Source: an uncultured delta proteobacterium
GTDB lineage: Bacteria > Myxococcota_A > Polyangia > Polyangiales > Ga0077539
Assembly: GCA_903885885.1 (NCBI GenBank)
Contig: CAISKJ010000192.1
Location: 1 to 9,395, forward strand
Direction: 5' to 3'
DNA length: 9,395 nt
Under the pieces are notes generated by a model. It worked only from the letters and a program-made list of their open reading frames with translations, was not told where the DNA came from and did not search any database. How positions within the stretch are numbered: position 1 is the stretch's first letter; each line of letters opens with the position of its first letter. The translations under genes were made by a program, and so were the position numbers. This document shows, one piece after another, positions 1-7,018 of the stretch.

Positions 1-132
1 CCACGCCGCCTCGCGGCCCGTCGCGTCGAGGTCGTGCCAGGCGGGGTGCGAGCGCACGACACCGCGCGCGTCACGCTCGCGGTAGGCCCCCGCCACGGCC
101 TCGACGAGCGCATCGTGTTCGGGGTCGGTCAT
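1..132 (-). CDS. Unidentified protein, N-terminal 44 residues (3' end beyond window)
   Basis: The reading frame starts at ATG 132-130 and stays open to the window edge. Its start overlaps the sigma factor stop codon by 4 nt (ATGA), the classic arrangement for translational coupling. The visible peptide begins MTDPEHDALVEAVAGAYRER and continues with a charged, apparently helical stretch containing 'SHPAWHDL'. There is no signal peptide or membrane segment in the visible part. I do not recognise the family. A gene directly after an ECF sigma factor is often its anti-sigma factor, but nothing seen here (no zinc-binding HxxxCxxC, no membrane helix yet) supports that. Treat it as a co-translated partner of unknown function. 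Confidence 0.6.
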   Translation of the reverse strand, partial: MTDPEHDALVEAVAGAYRERDARGVVRSHPAWHDLDATGREAAW

Positions 133-698
133 CGCCACTCGGCCTCCAGGTCGATGCCTCGCCGCGAGAGGCATTCTGCGAGCAGTTTGCGGGCGCGTGT
201 CACGTTCTGCAGAAACGTGTTGGCGCGCATGTTGAGGCGCGCGGCGAGGGTCTCGTCGGGCTCGCTGCCGCCCGCGCCCAGCCGCGCGCCGAGGGCCTGC
301 GCGGGCTTCTCGGGGAGCTCGTCGCGACACGCGGCGATCACCTGCCGGAGCCACGGGTCGGCGCCCGCGGGCGCGGGCCCGGCCGCCGCGTGCTGGGCGC
401 GCTCGAGGGCCTCGTCGTCGAGCGGAGTCGACCGCAGGCGGCGCGCCTCGCCGAGCGCGAGGTTGCGCGCGACGCGCACCGTAAACCGCAGGAGCGCGTT
501 GGGGCGCCCGTCGGGTTCGAAGCGCGGCGCCACCTGCCACACGCGGAGCAGGGCCTCTTGCAGCACGGCCTCGCAGTCGGCCGCGGCGGCGAAGGGGCGC
601 AGGCTCACGCGGAGCTCCTGCTCGGCCGCGGAGGCCCAGCGCCCGAAGGCGTCGGCGTCGCCCGCGACGATCTGTGGGAGGTGCGCGTCGAGGTCCAT
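129..698 (-). CDS. ECF-like sigma-70 family RNA polymerase sigma factor
   Basis: A 189-residue protein with the two-domain plan and the length of extracytoplasmic-function sigma factors, which direct RNA polymerase to a small regulon. Region 2 spans about residues 10-90. It contains DCEAVLQEALLRVWQVAPRF (41-60), matching the typical 'D.EDLVQEVFLRVW...F' core-binding helix, and then FTVRVARNLALGEARR (72-87), matching the -10 recognition and melting segment. An Ala/Pro/Gly linker follows at about 100-113. Region 4 lies at about 116-177, with a helix-turn-helix around ETLAARLNMRANTFLQNVTR (149-168) for -35 recognition. Region 3 is absent, as in ECF factors. ATG 698 lies 3 nt after the VIT-vWA stop codon and has no clear Shine-Dalgarno, so translation probably depends on coupling to the upstream gene. 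Its stop overlaps the next start. The ECF subgroup cannot be assigned by eye. Confidence 0.88.
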   Translation of the reverse strand: MDLDAHLPQIVAGDADAFGRWASAAEQELRVSLRPFAAAADCEAVLQEALLRVWQVAPRFEPDGRPNALLRFTVRVARNLALGEARRLRSTPLDDEALERAQHAAAGPAPAGADPWLRQVIAACRDELPEKPAQALGARLGAGGSEPDETLAARLNMRANTFLQNVTRARKLLAECLSRRGIDLEAEWR

Positions 699-701
699 CG
701 G

Positions 702-2984
702 TTACCGGTGCGCGGGGGGCGCGAGCGTCGTACGCGGCGCCGCGGGCTGTGTGCGCGAGGCCTCGAGCGCGCGGTAGATCATCCACCCGACGAGGGCCAT
801 CACGAGGAGCGCCACGAGCGCGACGAGCCACCCGCGCACAGACGAGCGCGTGCGCGTGGCGTACGGCGCGGCGAGCGACGGCGACACGGAGACGGGCATC
901 GACAGCGAGGCCATCGACTCCTCGCGGGCCTCGGTGGCCGACGAGCGCGCGGGGCTCACGGCGAGGGGAGACGTCCCATCGCGCGCGGGCGCCGACCGGG
1001 GCCGCGGGGCGCCGGGCGCCGGAGCTCCCTGCATGAACATCCCATCGTCGAAGCTCCCGCCCATGAGCGCGCTCTCGAGCGGCTGCACCGGGAACGCGCC
1101 CGTCGTCGTGCGCGGCGCCGCCGCGCGGAGGCCCATCCCCTCGACGGAGGCGCCGTAGACGGCCTCGTGGGGCTGCGCCTCGCTGCGGCGCGGAACGTCG
1201 TCGCCCACGGTGCGCGCGTGGCTGATGGCCACCCACGACGTGAGCCGCGTCGCGATCTGAAAGGTGACCCCGAGGGCCTCGATGTCGGCGTTGATCTCCT
1301 GCGCGAAGCCGCCGGCCGCCAGGTGCAACTCGTGGTCTTCGACGCGGTCGCGGGCGAAGCGGGCGCGCGCGGCGCCTCCGTCGGCGGGCGCCTCGGCGGG
1401 CACGCGCAGGGTCTGCTCCCAGTCGCCGCGAGCAGTCTTACCGCGCACCCGGACGGTCGTACCAGGGCGCCCGAGGCGCAGCGAGACGAGCACCGGCGAG
1501 GCCGCGAAGAGGTCGGGCAGGCGCGCGGGCGACGTCGCCTCGACGCCCTCGCCGTCGACGGTGAGCTCGGTCACGAGGGGCGCGTGGGTGCGCTCGACCA
1601 TGCGGCGCGCGGCGCGCTCGGCGTCTTCGTCGAGGCCGAGCACCACCTCGAGGCCGCGGCCGGCCTGCGCCGCGGGGCCCGTCAGCGCGCGGTTCACCGC
1701 CGAGCCGACGCCCAGCGTGTGCAGGCGGCAGTCGCGCGGGAGCTTCGCGTACACCGTCTCGATGATCTCGCGCTCGAAGCCGATGTACCCGTCGGTGATG
1801 AGCACCACCTGCCGCTGCGCGCCGTCACGCAGCGGGCGCAGCGCGTCGAGGAGGGCCGCGCGCATCTCCGTCGAGCCGCCCGCGCGCAGGGCGCGCACCC
1901 ACGCGATGGCCTCGCGGCGGTTGGTGTACGTCGCGGGCACCGCGGTGGGCATCCAGCGGCGCGGCGCCGACGCGAACTCGATCACCTCGATGCGGTCTTC
2001 GGGCGTGAGCGTGTCGATCATCGCGCTCGCGACGCGCGCGGCCTGCTCGAGGGGCCTTCCGCCCATGGAGCCGCTCGTGTCGATGAGAAAGATGAGGTCG
2101 CGCGGCAGCGCCCGCGCCTTCGCGCTCGCCTCGGGCGGAACGATCGTGAGCACGCCGTAGCGCGCCCCGACGTCGCTCGCCCCGGCGGGCGCGCGCGCCA
2201 CGTCGAGGGAGAGCCCCGCCTCGGGCGTCGCGACGGGCCAGCGCACCACCACGTCGCGGTCGAGGCGCTCGCCCGCGCCGTCGCGGAAGGTGGCGGTCAC
2301 GCCGTCGTCGCCCCGCGTGACCTCGAGCGCGTGCGAGGTCGACGCGGGCTTGTACCCGCCCACGATGGCGTCGGCCACGGTGAGCGCGAGCTCCATGCGG
2401 TGCGGCAGCGCGCGGTCGGCGACCTCGACGCGCACGCGGTCGGCGTCGGGCACGCGCCCCTCGGCGCCGAGGTAGCGGGGCCCAACCACCGAGGGGAAGC
2501 GCCACTCCCACGCGCCCTCGTCGAGCCACGCGAGGCGCTGGTCGACGGTCACCTCGGCCACGAGCGTGCTGCGCGGGGGAATGTTGCCCACGCGCTGCGT
2601 GAAGAGGTCGGCCCGCTCCTGCGCGAGGAGGGCCGCGGTGCGCCCCTCGACGATGGCCTGCTCGTAGCGCTCGCGCGCCCGGTGCTTGCGGTCGACCTCG
2701 CCCACCACCACGACGCCGTCGAGTTCGAAGCGAAACCCGCTCACGGCGCCGTCGGCCGGCAGCGGGAGCTTGTAGGTGACCTCGAGGGCGTCGTCGTAGG
2801 GGTTCACGAAGATCTGCCGCACCACGGTGCGCGCCAGGCCGCCGCGCGCGCGCGACCGCAGCGACGTCTGCCGCAGCGGCAGGGCGCGCCCGTCGGGGCA
2901 CACCAGCACACCGCCCGAAGAGGCGCGCGCGGGGGTCGGGTCGTGGGCTTCGAACATCGTGCGGAGGATCGCGGGCATCGCCAT
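702..2984 (-). CDS. VIT and von Willebrand A domain protein with C-terminal membrane helix
   Basis: A protein of about 760 residues; numbering below counts from the GTG at 2990. A VIT (inter-alpha-trypsin-inhibitor) domain fills about 30-165, including FVNPYDDALEVTYKLPLP (61-78) and 'VGEVDRKHRARERYEQAI'. A vWA domain follows at about 297-470 with a complete metal-ion-dependent adhesion site: D304-T-S-G-S308, T374 in GGST, and D400 in LITDG. A beta-rich region runs to about 590, then a Pro/Ala/Ser-rich linker (about 595-710), a hydrophobic helix (about 721-738, WLVALVALLVMALVGWMIY) and a 24-residue tail. No N-terminal signal peptide is visible, so the VIT-vWA part is predicted to be cytoplasmic and tail-anchored. 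Bacterial relatives usually mediate protein interactions. Sortase-target relatives carry a signal peptide and LPxTG; both are missing here. ATG 2984 is preferred because AGGGAG lies 8 nt upstream; GTG 2990 is an alternative. The gene is tightly linked to the sigma factor. Confidence 0.92.
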   Translation of the reverse strand: MAMPAILRTMFEAHDPTPARASSGGVLVCPDGRALPLRQTSLRSRARGGLARTVVRQIFVNPYDDALEVTYKLPLPADGAVSGFRFELDGVVVVGEVDRKHRARERYEQAIVEGRTAALLAQERADLFTQRVGNIPPRSTLVAEVTVDQRLAWLDEGAWEWRFPSVVGPRYLGAEGRVPDADRVRVEVADRALPHRMELALTVADAIVGGYKPASTSHALEVTRGDDGVTATFRDGAGERLDRDVVVRWPVATPEAGLSLDVARAPAGASDVGARYGVLTIVPPEASAKARALPRDLIFLIDTSGSMGGRPLEQAARVASAMIDTLTPEDRIEVIEFASAPRRWMPTAVPATYTNRREAIAWVRALRAGGSTEMRAALLDALRPLRDGAQRQVVLITDGYIGFEREIIETVYAKLPRDCRLHTLGVGSAVNRALTGPAAQAGRGLEVVLGLDEDAERAARRMVERTHAPLVTELTVDGEGVEATSPARLPDLFAASPVLVSLRLGRPGTTVRVRGKTARGDWEQTLRVPAEAPADGGAARARFARDRVEDHELHLAAGGFAQEINADIEALGVTFQIATRLTSWVAISHARTVGDDVPRRSEAQPHEAVYGASVEGMGLRAAAPRTTTGAFPVQPLESALMGGSFDDGMFMQGAPAPGAPRPRSAPARDGTSPLAVSPARSSATEAREESMASLSMPVSVSPSLAAPYATRTRSSVRGWLVALVALLVMALVGWMIYRALEASRTQPAAPRTTLAPPAHR

Positions 2985-3000
2985 GGTCACTGCTCCCTGT
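2985..3000 (-). promoter_or_regulatory. Ribosome binding site deciding the VIT-vWA start
   Basis: Read on the minus strand, CAGGGAGCAGTGACCATG places AGGGAG 8 nt before ATG 2984, but only 2-3 nt before the in-frame GTG at 2990 and 14 nt before ATG 2978. Spacing therefore favours ATG 2984. Confidence 0.55.
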
Positions 3001-3073
3001 GCGGTTGAGAGGGGGTTCGAGCGACCAATGCGCGGGGGGTGGTTGTTGTGACAGCGCCGCCGTCGTTTTGTGT

Positions 3074-3097
3074 GAAGTGCCTTCTACAAAGGCAATC
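3074..3097 (-). terminator. Hairpin just downstream of the small membrane protein gene
   Basis: GCCTT (3079-3083) pairs with AAGGC (3089-3093) across a 5-nt loop. The hairpin lies about 9 nt past the stop codon of the minus-strand gene at 3102-3665. No clean T-run follows on the minus strand, so it is not a textbook intrinsic terminator. It could be an RNA-processing or attenuation hairpin before the VIT-vWA gene. A closely similar motif occurs at 8359-8382, which suggests a dispersed element. Confidence 0.35.
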
Positions 3098-3101
3098 TAC
3101 G

Positions 3102-3665
3102 TTACTGCTGGCGGCGCGCGCGGCGGGCGGGCTCGAGGTTGAGGCGCGTGGCGCCCGACTGGTAGAGCGCGTTGCAGCGGTCGAGCGTCTCGCGGGCCTC
3201 GGTGATGAGCGTGCGCGCCCGGAGCGAGATCTCTTCGAGGCGCACCGTGGCCTCGGGGGGCGCCGCGCCGCCGTCGGCCGGGAGCAGCCGCGCGCCCTCG
3301 CGCAGGAGCCGCTCGGCGTCGCGCGGCGAGCGGTACGTGGTGAGGCACGCGTCGCGCAGGTCGGCGGCGCCGGGGCTGCGCGGGGTGATCTGCGCGAGCG
3401 CCTCGATGGCGCGGTCTTCCTGCGCGGGCTGCGTGGCGCGGATCACCTCGGAGATGGCCGTCACCACCTGGCGAAGCTCGGCCGGGTCGGCGAGCTCGAG
3501 GGGGTCGCGCTCCTGCTCCGTGCCGCTCTCGCGGTCGGCCGAGCGCGAGGCCACGGCCACCGACACGAGCACGATGGCCACCACGGCGAGCACAGCCGAC
3601 GTCCACCGCGGGGCGCGGCCCTCGGCCTTCTTCATCTCGTCGCGGGAGTCGGTCGCCGAAGGCAT
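3102..3665 (-). CDS. Small membrane-anchored protein of unknown function
   Basis: A 187-residue protein with one N-terminal hydrophobic helix (about 22-39, TSAVLAVVAIVLVSVAVA) after a short basic stretch (MKKAEGRAPRW). This predicts a cytoplasmic N-terminus and a periplasmic remainder of about 145 residues. That remainder is charged and helical, with just two cysteines (C107 and C164) that could form a disulfide. It ends in a basic tail (RRARRQQ). There is no lipobox, so it is not a lipoprotein. ATG 3665 has GGAG 12 nt upstream, which is too far to be decisive; ATG 3635 (residue 11, MKKAEG) would start nearer the helix and is a real alternative. It lies 48 nt downstream of the lipoprotein gene on the same strand, so the two may be cotranscribed. 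The family is not recognised. Confidence 0.72.
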   Translation of the reverse strand: MPSATDSRDEMKKAEGRAPRWTSAVLAVVAIVLVSVAVASRSADRESGTEQERDPLELADPAELRQVVTAISEVIRATQPAQEDRAIEALAQITPRSPGAADLRDACLTTYRSPRDAERLLREGARLLPADGGAAPPEATVRLEEISLRARTLITEARETLDRCNALYQSGATRLNLEPARRARRQQ

Positions 3666-3713
3666 CGGTGATCTTTGCTCCGGTCACGCGGGGGAAAACA
3701 AGTTACGCGCCCG

Positions 3714-4811
3714 TCAGCCCGCTGCGTCGGGGGCCGTCACCGCGGCGTCGGCGGCGGGCGCGTCGGCGGGAGGCGCGTCGGCCCCGAGGTCGCTCGACGC
3801 GTCGACCGCGGCATCGGTGGCGCCGTCGCCGCCGTCGGGGTCGTTGCGCACGCAGATGCCGCCGATGGCCACGCCGGCGTCGTCGGTGCGCGTGGTGGTG
3901 CAGGTCGCGAAGGCGGGGCACATCTGCGTCATGTACCGGCAGTTCATCGCCGCGCAGTAGCCGTTGGTGTACGGCGTGGGGTCGCCCGCGGAGCGCCCCG
4001 GGTGCACGCAGATGAAGCCCGGTCGGCAGTTGTCGTTGGTGCGGCACTCGACGCGGCAGAGGCCCACGCCGCCGGGCATGGTGCTCGAGTCGCGCGGGCA
4101 CACGCTCCCCATGGGGCAGTTGGAGCGGGGGATGTTGGCCCCGAGGTACTCGGAGTTCTCGAGCACCGTGCAGAGGCTGTAACAGATGCCCCCGAGGGAG
4201 CCCGTAGGGTTGCCCTCGCTGTTGATCTCGCGGGTGCAGCGCTCGCTGCGGCACTCGAGGGCCGTGTTGCACGGCGCGCCGTTGTCGCCGCGGGAGGTGT
4301 CGACGGGCGGGCCGCACTCGCGCGACCACTGGTTGCACGCCATGGGCGCGCACTGCGCGTCGGCCGTGCAGTGGGGGAAGCACGCGCTGTCGTCGCGCCC
4401 CGAGATGCCCAGGCACGCGTAGCCCTCGCGGCAGTCGTCGCTGGTGGTGCAGCGGGGGACGCACCGCCGCCCGCTGCCGACGGGCCAGCAGATGCCCGAG
4501 TCGCCGCAGTCGGTGTCGGTGGTGCAGGCGCGCGTGCACGACCCGCCGGGGTAGCCCTCGGCGATCGACGAGCAGAGGGTGCCGGGGCCACACTGCGTGC
4601 GGCTCGTGCACGGCGAGAACATGGCGCGCGGCCCCGCGTCGACGGGCGCGTCGATGGCCACGTCGGGGCGCGCCGTGTCGGTGACCACGGGGGCGTCGAC
4701 GACGACCGGCGCGTCGACGGGCGACGCGTCGGGGCCGGGCGCGGGCGACTCCTCGCCGCAGGCTGCCAACGAGAGACCGAGAACCACACCCCACCGTGCC
4801 GCGAACTTCAT
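3714..4811 (-). CDS. Cysteine-rich repeat lipoprotein
   Basis: A 365-residue predicted lipoprotein. The signal peptide MKFAARWGVVLGLSLAAC ends in a lipobox (L-A-A-C18), so the mature protein should be lipid-anchored in the envelope. An Asp/Ala/Pro/Val-rich tether follows (about 21-61), then a Cys-rich body (68-320), then a second Asp/Ala-rich, nearly repetitive tail (about 324-364). There are 33 cysteines, 32 of them after the lipobox. Many are spaced C-x3-C-x5-C-x5-C, as in CTRACTTDTDCGDSGIC and CVPRCTTSDDCREGYAC, giving about six disulfide-rich modules. This resembles the Cys-rich/Dickkopf-like repeat lipoproteins common in myxobacteria, whose function is generally unknown. The frame is open upstream to 5240, but ATG 4811 is chosen because the signal peptide starts there and the upstream part overlaps the LRR gene. 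Confidence 0.88.
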   Translation of the reverse strand: MKFAARWGVVLGLSLAACGEESPAPGPDASPVDAPVVVDAPVVTDTARPDVAIDAPVDAGPRAMFSPCTSRTQCGPGTLCSSIAEGYPGGSCTRACTTDTDCGDSGICWPVGSGRRCVPRCTTSDDCREGYACLGISGRDDSACFPHCTADAQCAPMACNQWSRECGPPVDTSRGDNGAPCNTALECRSERCTREINSEGNPTGSLGGICYSLCTVLENSEYLGANIPRSNCPMGSVCPRDSSTMPGGVGLCRVECRTNDNCRPGFICVHPGRSAGDPTPYTNGYCAAMNCRYMTQMCPAFATCTTTRTDDAGVAIGGICVRNDPDGGDGATDAAVDASSDLGADAPPADAPAADAAVTAPDAAG

Positions 4812-4917
4812 CGCCGCGGACCCTACCAGAAGGCGCCGCGGGGGCGCGAGTGCGCGCCGAGCGGATTCGCGGAGGCTCGACGCGCGAGCCCCGGGCGCGG
4901 TACCGATGCGCTCACCG
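4812..4917. promoter_or_regulatory. Divergent intergenic region between lipoprotein and LRR genes
   Basis: About 100 bp separate the two divergent starts, so both promoters should lie here. I see no convincing -35/-10 pair for either. A short inverted repeat, GGCTCG (4874-4879) and CGAGCC (4885-4890) with a 5-nt spacer, sits just before the LRR gene and could be an operator. Six-base arms are common by chance at this GC content. Confidence 0.3.
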
Positions 4918-5607
4918 ATGACCGCCCCCACCCTGCAATCGATCCTCGAGTCGTCGGCGCCGCAGATCATTTTGACGGGGCGCAAGCTCGTCGAGGTGCC
5001 CGAGGCGCTGCGCGCGCGGCGCGGCGTCACGCACCTCGGGCTGCAGCGCAACCTGCTGCGCACGCTCCCGCCCTGGCTCGGCGAGCTCACCTCGCTCTTG
5101 TCGCTGTACGTCGGACAGAACCCGCTCGAGGCCCTGCCCGACGGGCTCGGCGCGCTCCCCGCGCTGCAGCGCCTGCTGCTCTCGGAGACGGCGCTCACGC
5201 GCCTGCCCGACGACCTCGGGGAGAGCCCCGTGGAGTTCATTCACCTCGAGGGCATCGCCTCGCTCGACTGGGCGCAGGCCTTCGCGGTGCTCGCGCGCTG
5301 CCCGCGGCTCACCTCGCTCGCGCTCAACGGCAACGCGGGCATCGGGGCGCACCTCGACGGCCTCGCCGCGCTGCGCTCGCTGCGCCAGGTGTACCTCTCG
5401 GCGTGCGAGCTCACGGAGGTTCCTCCCGCGCTCTGGAAGCTCGAGGCGCTCGTCGACCTGTCGCTCGTCGACAACCCGCTCACGCACGTGCCCGACGCGC
5501 TGGTGCTCCTCCCCTCGCTGCGGAGCCTCATGCTCCCGAAGGGTCGCGCCTTCGCCGCCGAGCGCCGCCGCGTAGCCGCGCTGCGCCCCGACCTGCGCCT
5601 GCCCTGA
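4918..5607 (+). CDS. Cytoplasmic leucine-rich repeat protein
   Basis: A 229-residue protein made almost entirely of leucine-rich repeats of about 23 residues with an 'L..L.L..N.L..LP..L..L' pattern. About eight units can be read. Examples are VTHLGLQRNLLRTLPPWLGE (37-56), the next unit with LSLYVGQNPLEALPDGLG (61-78), and LVDLSLVDNPLTHVPDALV (178-196). The units around 104-150 are irregular: they lack the LP step and carry insertions (HLEGIASLDWAQAF; LNGNAGIGAHLDGL). There is no signal peptide, membrane helix or catalytic domain, so it is probably a soluble cytoplasmic binding scaffold. Partner unknown. ATG 4906 (four residues longer) is equally possible; neither start has a clear Shine-Dalgarno. 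A still longer frame from 4579 is rejected because it would run through the opposite-strand lipoprotein start. The gene ends 18 bp from the convergent gene's stop. Confidence 0.85.
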   Translation: MTAPTLQSILESSAPQIILTGRKLVEVPEALRARRGVTHLGLQRNLLRTLPPWLGELTSLLSLYVGQNPLEALPDGLGALPALQRLLLSETALTRLPDDLGESPVEFIHLEGIASLDWAQAFAVLARCPRLTSLALNGNAGIGAHLDGLAALRSLRQVYLSACELTEVPPALWKLEALVDLSLVDNPLTHVPDALVLLPSLRSLMLPKGRAFAAERRRVAALRPDLRLP

Positions 5608-5625
5608 AGGGCGCGCGAATCCATC

Positions 5626-6435
5626 TCAGCGCGGGCCTTCGGCGAGCGGCGCCCAGCGCGTGAGGCGCGCGACGGCGGCGGGGCTCGGCGACGCGACGGC
5701 CCAGCGGCACGCGACGGGCGCCGAGAGGTCGACGTCGGGGTCGATCTCGAGCGACGGATCGCGCGCGAGCGGGGCCGAGCGGTAGTCGCTCACGGCGCAG
5801 GCGAGGCCGCGGGCGGCGCGGGCGAACTCGGGGCGGTGATCGTGACCGCGCGTCGTCGACGTGAGGTGAAACGCGGCGAGGCCATCGGGCGCGAGGCGCG
5901 AGATGAAGCGCTCGATGGCGCGCGGCGAGAGCACCCCCTCGGAGACCGCGTCGCCCGAGAAGGCGTCGACGGCGATGAGGTCGAAGGAGCCCGGCGGGGC
6001 CTCGACGATGCGCTCGATGGCGTCGCCCTCGCGCACCGACACGCGCGCCTCGCAGCGCAGGAGGAACGAGAAGCACGCCGGGTCGCGCGCGAGCTCGATC
6101 ACGGCGGGGTCGAGCTCGTAGAAGGTCACCGACTGGCCGCGGGCGGCGAGCGAGGCCATGACGCCCGCGCCGAGGCCCACGACCGCCACGCGCGCGCCCG
6201 GCCGCAGCGAGGCCATGAGCCCCGCGATGGGAGAGCCGTGCGCGTAGTAGCCCGTGGGCTCGTCGAGGCGCGCGGGCTCGCGAAACTGCCAGCCGTGCCA
6301 CGTCGTGTCGTTCACGAGAATGTGCGCGTCGTGCACCGTGTCGTGAAACACCGACAGGCGCCCGAAGGGGCTCTCGCGCGCCGTGAGCGGGCGCATGAAC
6401 GCGGGCATCAACAGCTCAACGCCCGTGCGTTCCAT
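5626..6435 (-). CDS. Stand-alone spermidine-synthase-like (class I SAM-fold) protein
   Basis: A 269-residue protein with the fold signature of spermidine synthases and SAM-dependent methyltransferases. Motif I is VAVVGLGAG (83-91), the acidic ribose-binding loop is FYELDP (105-110), D138 lies in REGDAI, and VDAFSGDAV (156-164) matches the 'DAFS.DA' segment of the 'fused MFS/spermidine synthase' group. Upstream, NDTTWHGWQ...EPTGYYAHGSPI (42-70) matches that group's 'HG.Q....P..YY..SP' block. The membrane transporter half of fused members is absent. Whether it transfers aminopropyl groups (polyamine synthesis) or methyl groups cannot be told from sequence. No signal peptide, so cytoplasmic. ATG 6435 is the first plausible start; a GGAGGT lies 14 nt upstream, farther than usual. 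ATG 6408 is an alternative. It is convergent with the LRR gene and divergent from the membrane protein gene. Confidence 0.82.
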   Translation of the reverse strand: MERTGVELLMPAFMRPLTARESPFGRLSVFHDTVHDAHILVNDTTWHGWQFREPARLDEPTGYYAHGSPIAGLMASLRPGARVAVVGLGAGVMASLAARGQSVTFYELDPAVIELARDPACFSFLLRCEARVSVREGDAIERIVEAPPGSFDLIAVDAFSGDAVSEGVLSPRAIERFISRLAPDGLAAFHLTSTTRGHDHRPEFARAARGLACAVSDYRSAPLARDPSLEIDPDVDLSAPVACRWAVASPSPAAVARLTRWAPLAEGPR

Positions 6436-6484
6436 AGGGGCGCGAAGGTACCTCCGCCCGACGCCCGCGACGATCGAGATCGGC

Positions 6485-6517
6485 GAACGGTCGCGCCCGG
6501 TAGGTGAGCGGTCGCGC
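6485..6517. repeat. Two direct repeats of GARCGGTCGCGC spaced 21 bp apart
   Basis: GAACGGTCGCGC (6485-6496) and GAGCGGTCGCGC (6506-6517) differ at one base and are offset by 21 bp, about two helical turns. They lie in the gap between the divergent starts at 6435 and 6551. This geometry suits a regulator binding twice on the same DNA face, but no regulator is identified. Confidence 0.4.
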
Positions 6518-6518
6518 G

Positions 6519-6534
6519 GCCCTTGCGCAAGGGC
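6519..6534. promoter_or_regulatory. Perfect 16-bp palindrome upstream of the membrane protein gene
   Basis: GCCCTTGCGCAAGGGC is a perfect palindrome that ends 16 bp before ATG 6551 and directly follows the paired direct repeats. It could be an operator for a dimeric regulator or a hairpin in the leader RNA. No -35/-10 pair is clear beside it. Confidence 0.4.
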
Positions 6535-6550
6535 GCTATGGTCTCGCGCA

Positions 6551-7018
6551 ATGGACACGCTGCGGCTCATCGTGGAGTTGGCCCTGGGGGTGCTGATCAT
6601 CCCGACGGTGCGGCACCTGATCGAGCGCGAGGTGCGGCGCACCGCATCGCCGCCCCGCGCGACGCCGCCGTGGCCCCTGCGCGCGGCGGCCTTCTCGTGC
6701 TGGCTCGTCGGTCAACTCGCGCTCCCGCTCGCGGGCGCCCTGCTGCTCGCGCTCTCGGTGGGCCCCGGCGGGTTTCGTCACTTCAGCGTGAGACCCGTCA
6801 CCGCCGTCGGCCTCGTGTGGGACGGCGCGCTGCTCACCCTGCTCGCGCTGAGCGTGTGGTGCGCCACGCTCGTCTGGCGCGCGGGCAACGCGCTCGTCAT
6901 GGGCGACCGCGCCCTCGCCGACCTCCGCACGCGCCGCGCGGCGCTCGTCGTCGCCGCGGTGGGCGCGGTGCCCATCGTAGGGCTCGCGTACGACGGGCTG
7001 CAGCACCCGAGCTACTAG
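6551..7018 (+). CDS. Multi-helix membrane protein, apparently cut short by an in-frame TAG
   Basis: A 155-residue hydrophobic protein with four predicted membrane helices at about 5-22 (RLIVELALGVLIIPTV), 43-70, 83-107 (VTAVGLVWDGALLTLLAL) and 128-147 (RRAALVVAAVGAVPIVGLAY). Short basic loops (HLIEREVRRT; MGDRALADLRTRR) suggest it sits in the inner membrane. No enzyme motif or known family is recognised. It stops at TAG 7016-7018 after LQHPSY, but the same frame stays open to TGA 7115-7117 with a further hydrophobic helix and host-like codons, so this is probably a truncated form of a 188-residue protein. ATG 6551 is the only nearby in-frame start; no good Shine-Dalgarno is present (AAGG lies too far upstream). 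Confidence 0.7.
   Translation: MDTLRLIVELALGVLIIPTVRHLIEREVRRTASPPRATPPWPLRAAAFSCWLVGQLALPLAGALLLALSVGPGGFRHFSVRPVTAVGLVWDGALLTLLALSVWCATLVWRAGNALVMGDRALADLRTRRAALVVAAVGAVPIVGLAYDGLQHPSY

Noticed and set aside
390..3008. Long plus-strand open frame (872 codons) opposite the VIT-vWA and sigma factor genes
   Set aside because: Its translation is a run of Arg/Gly/His/Ala with no domain pattern. It mirrors the real minus-strand genes, and such shadows are expected at this GC content.
4812..5240. Upstream extension of the Cys-rich lipoprotein frame
   Set aside because: It overlaps the LRR gene on the other strand, and the lipoprotein signal peptide begins at 4811, so an internal signal sequence would result.
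5601..5612. GCCCTGAAGGGC palindrome at the LRR stop codon as a terminator
   Set aside because: The stem is only 4-5 bp with no T-run. It could help in this tight convergent junction but is too weak to call.
3675..5663. Long plus-strand open frame (662 codons) across the lipoprotein and LRR genes
   Set aside because: The product is low-complexity Arg/Ala/Gly. The opposite-strand lipoprotein and the LRR gene in another frame explain this stretch.
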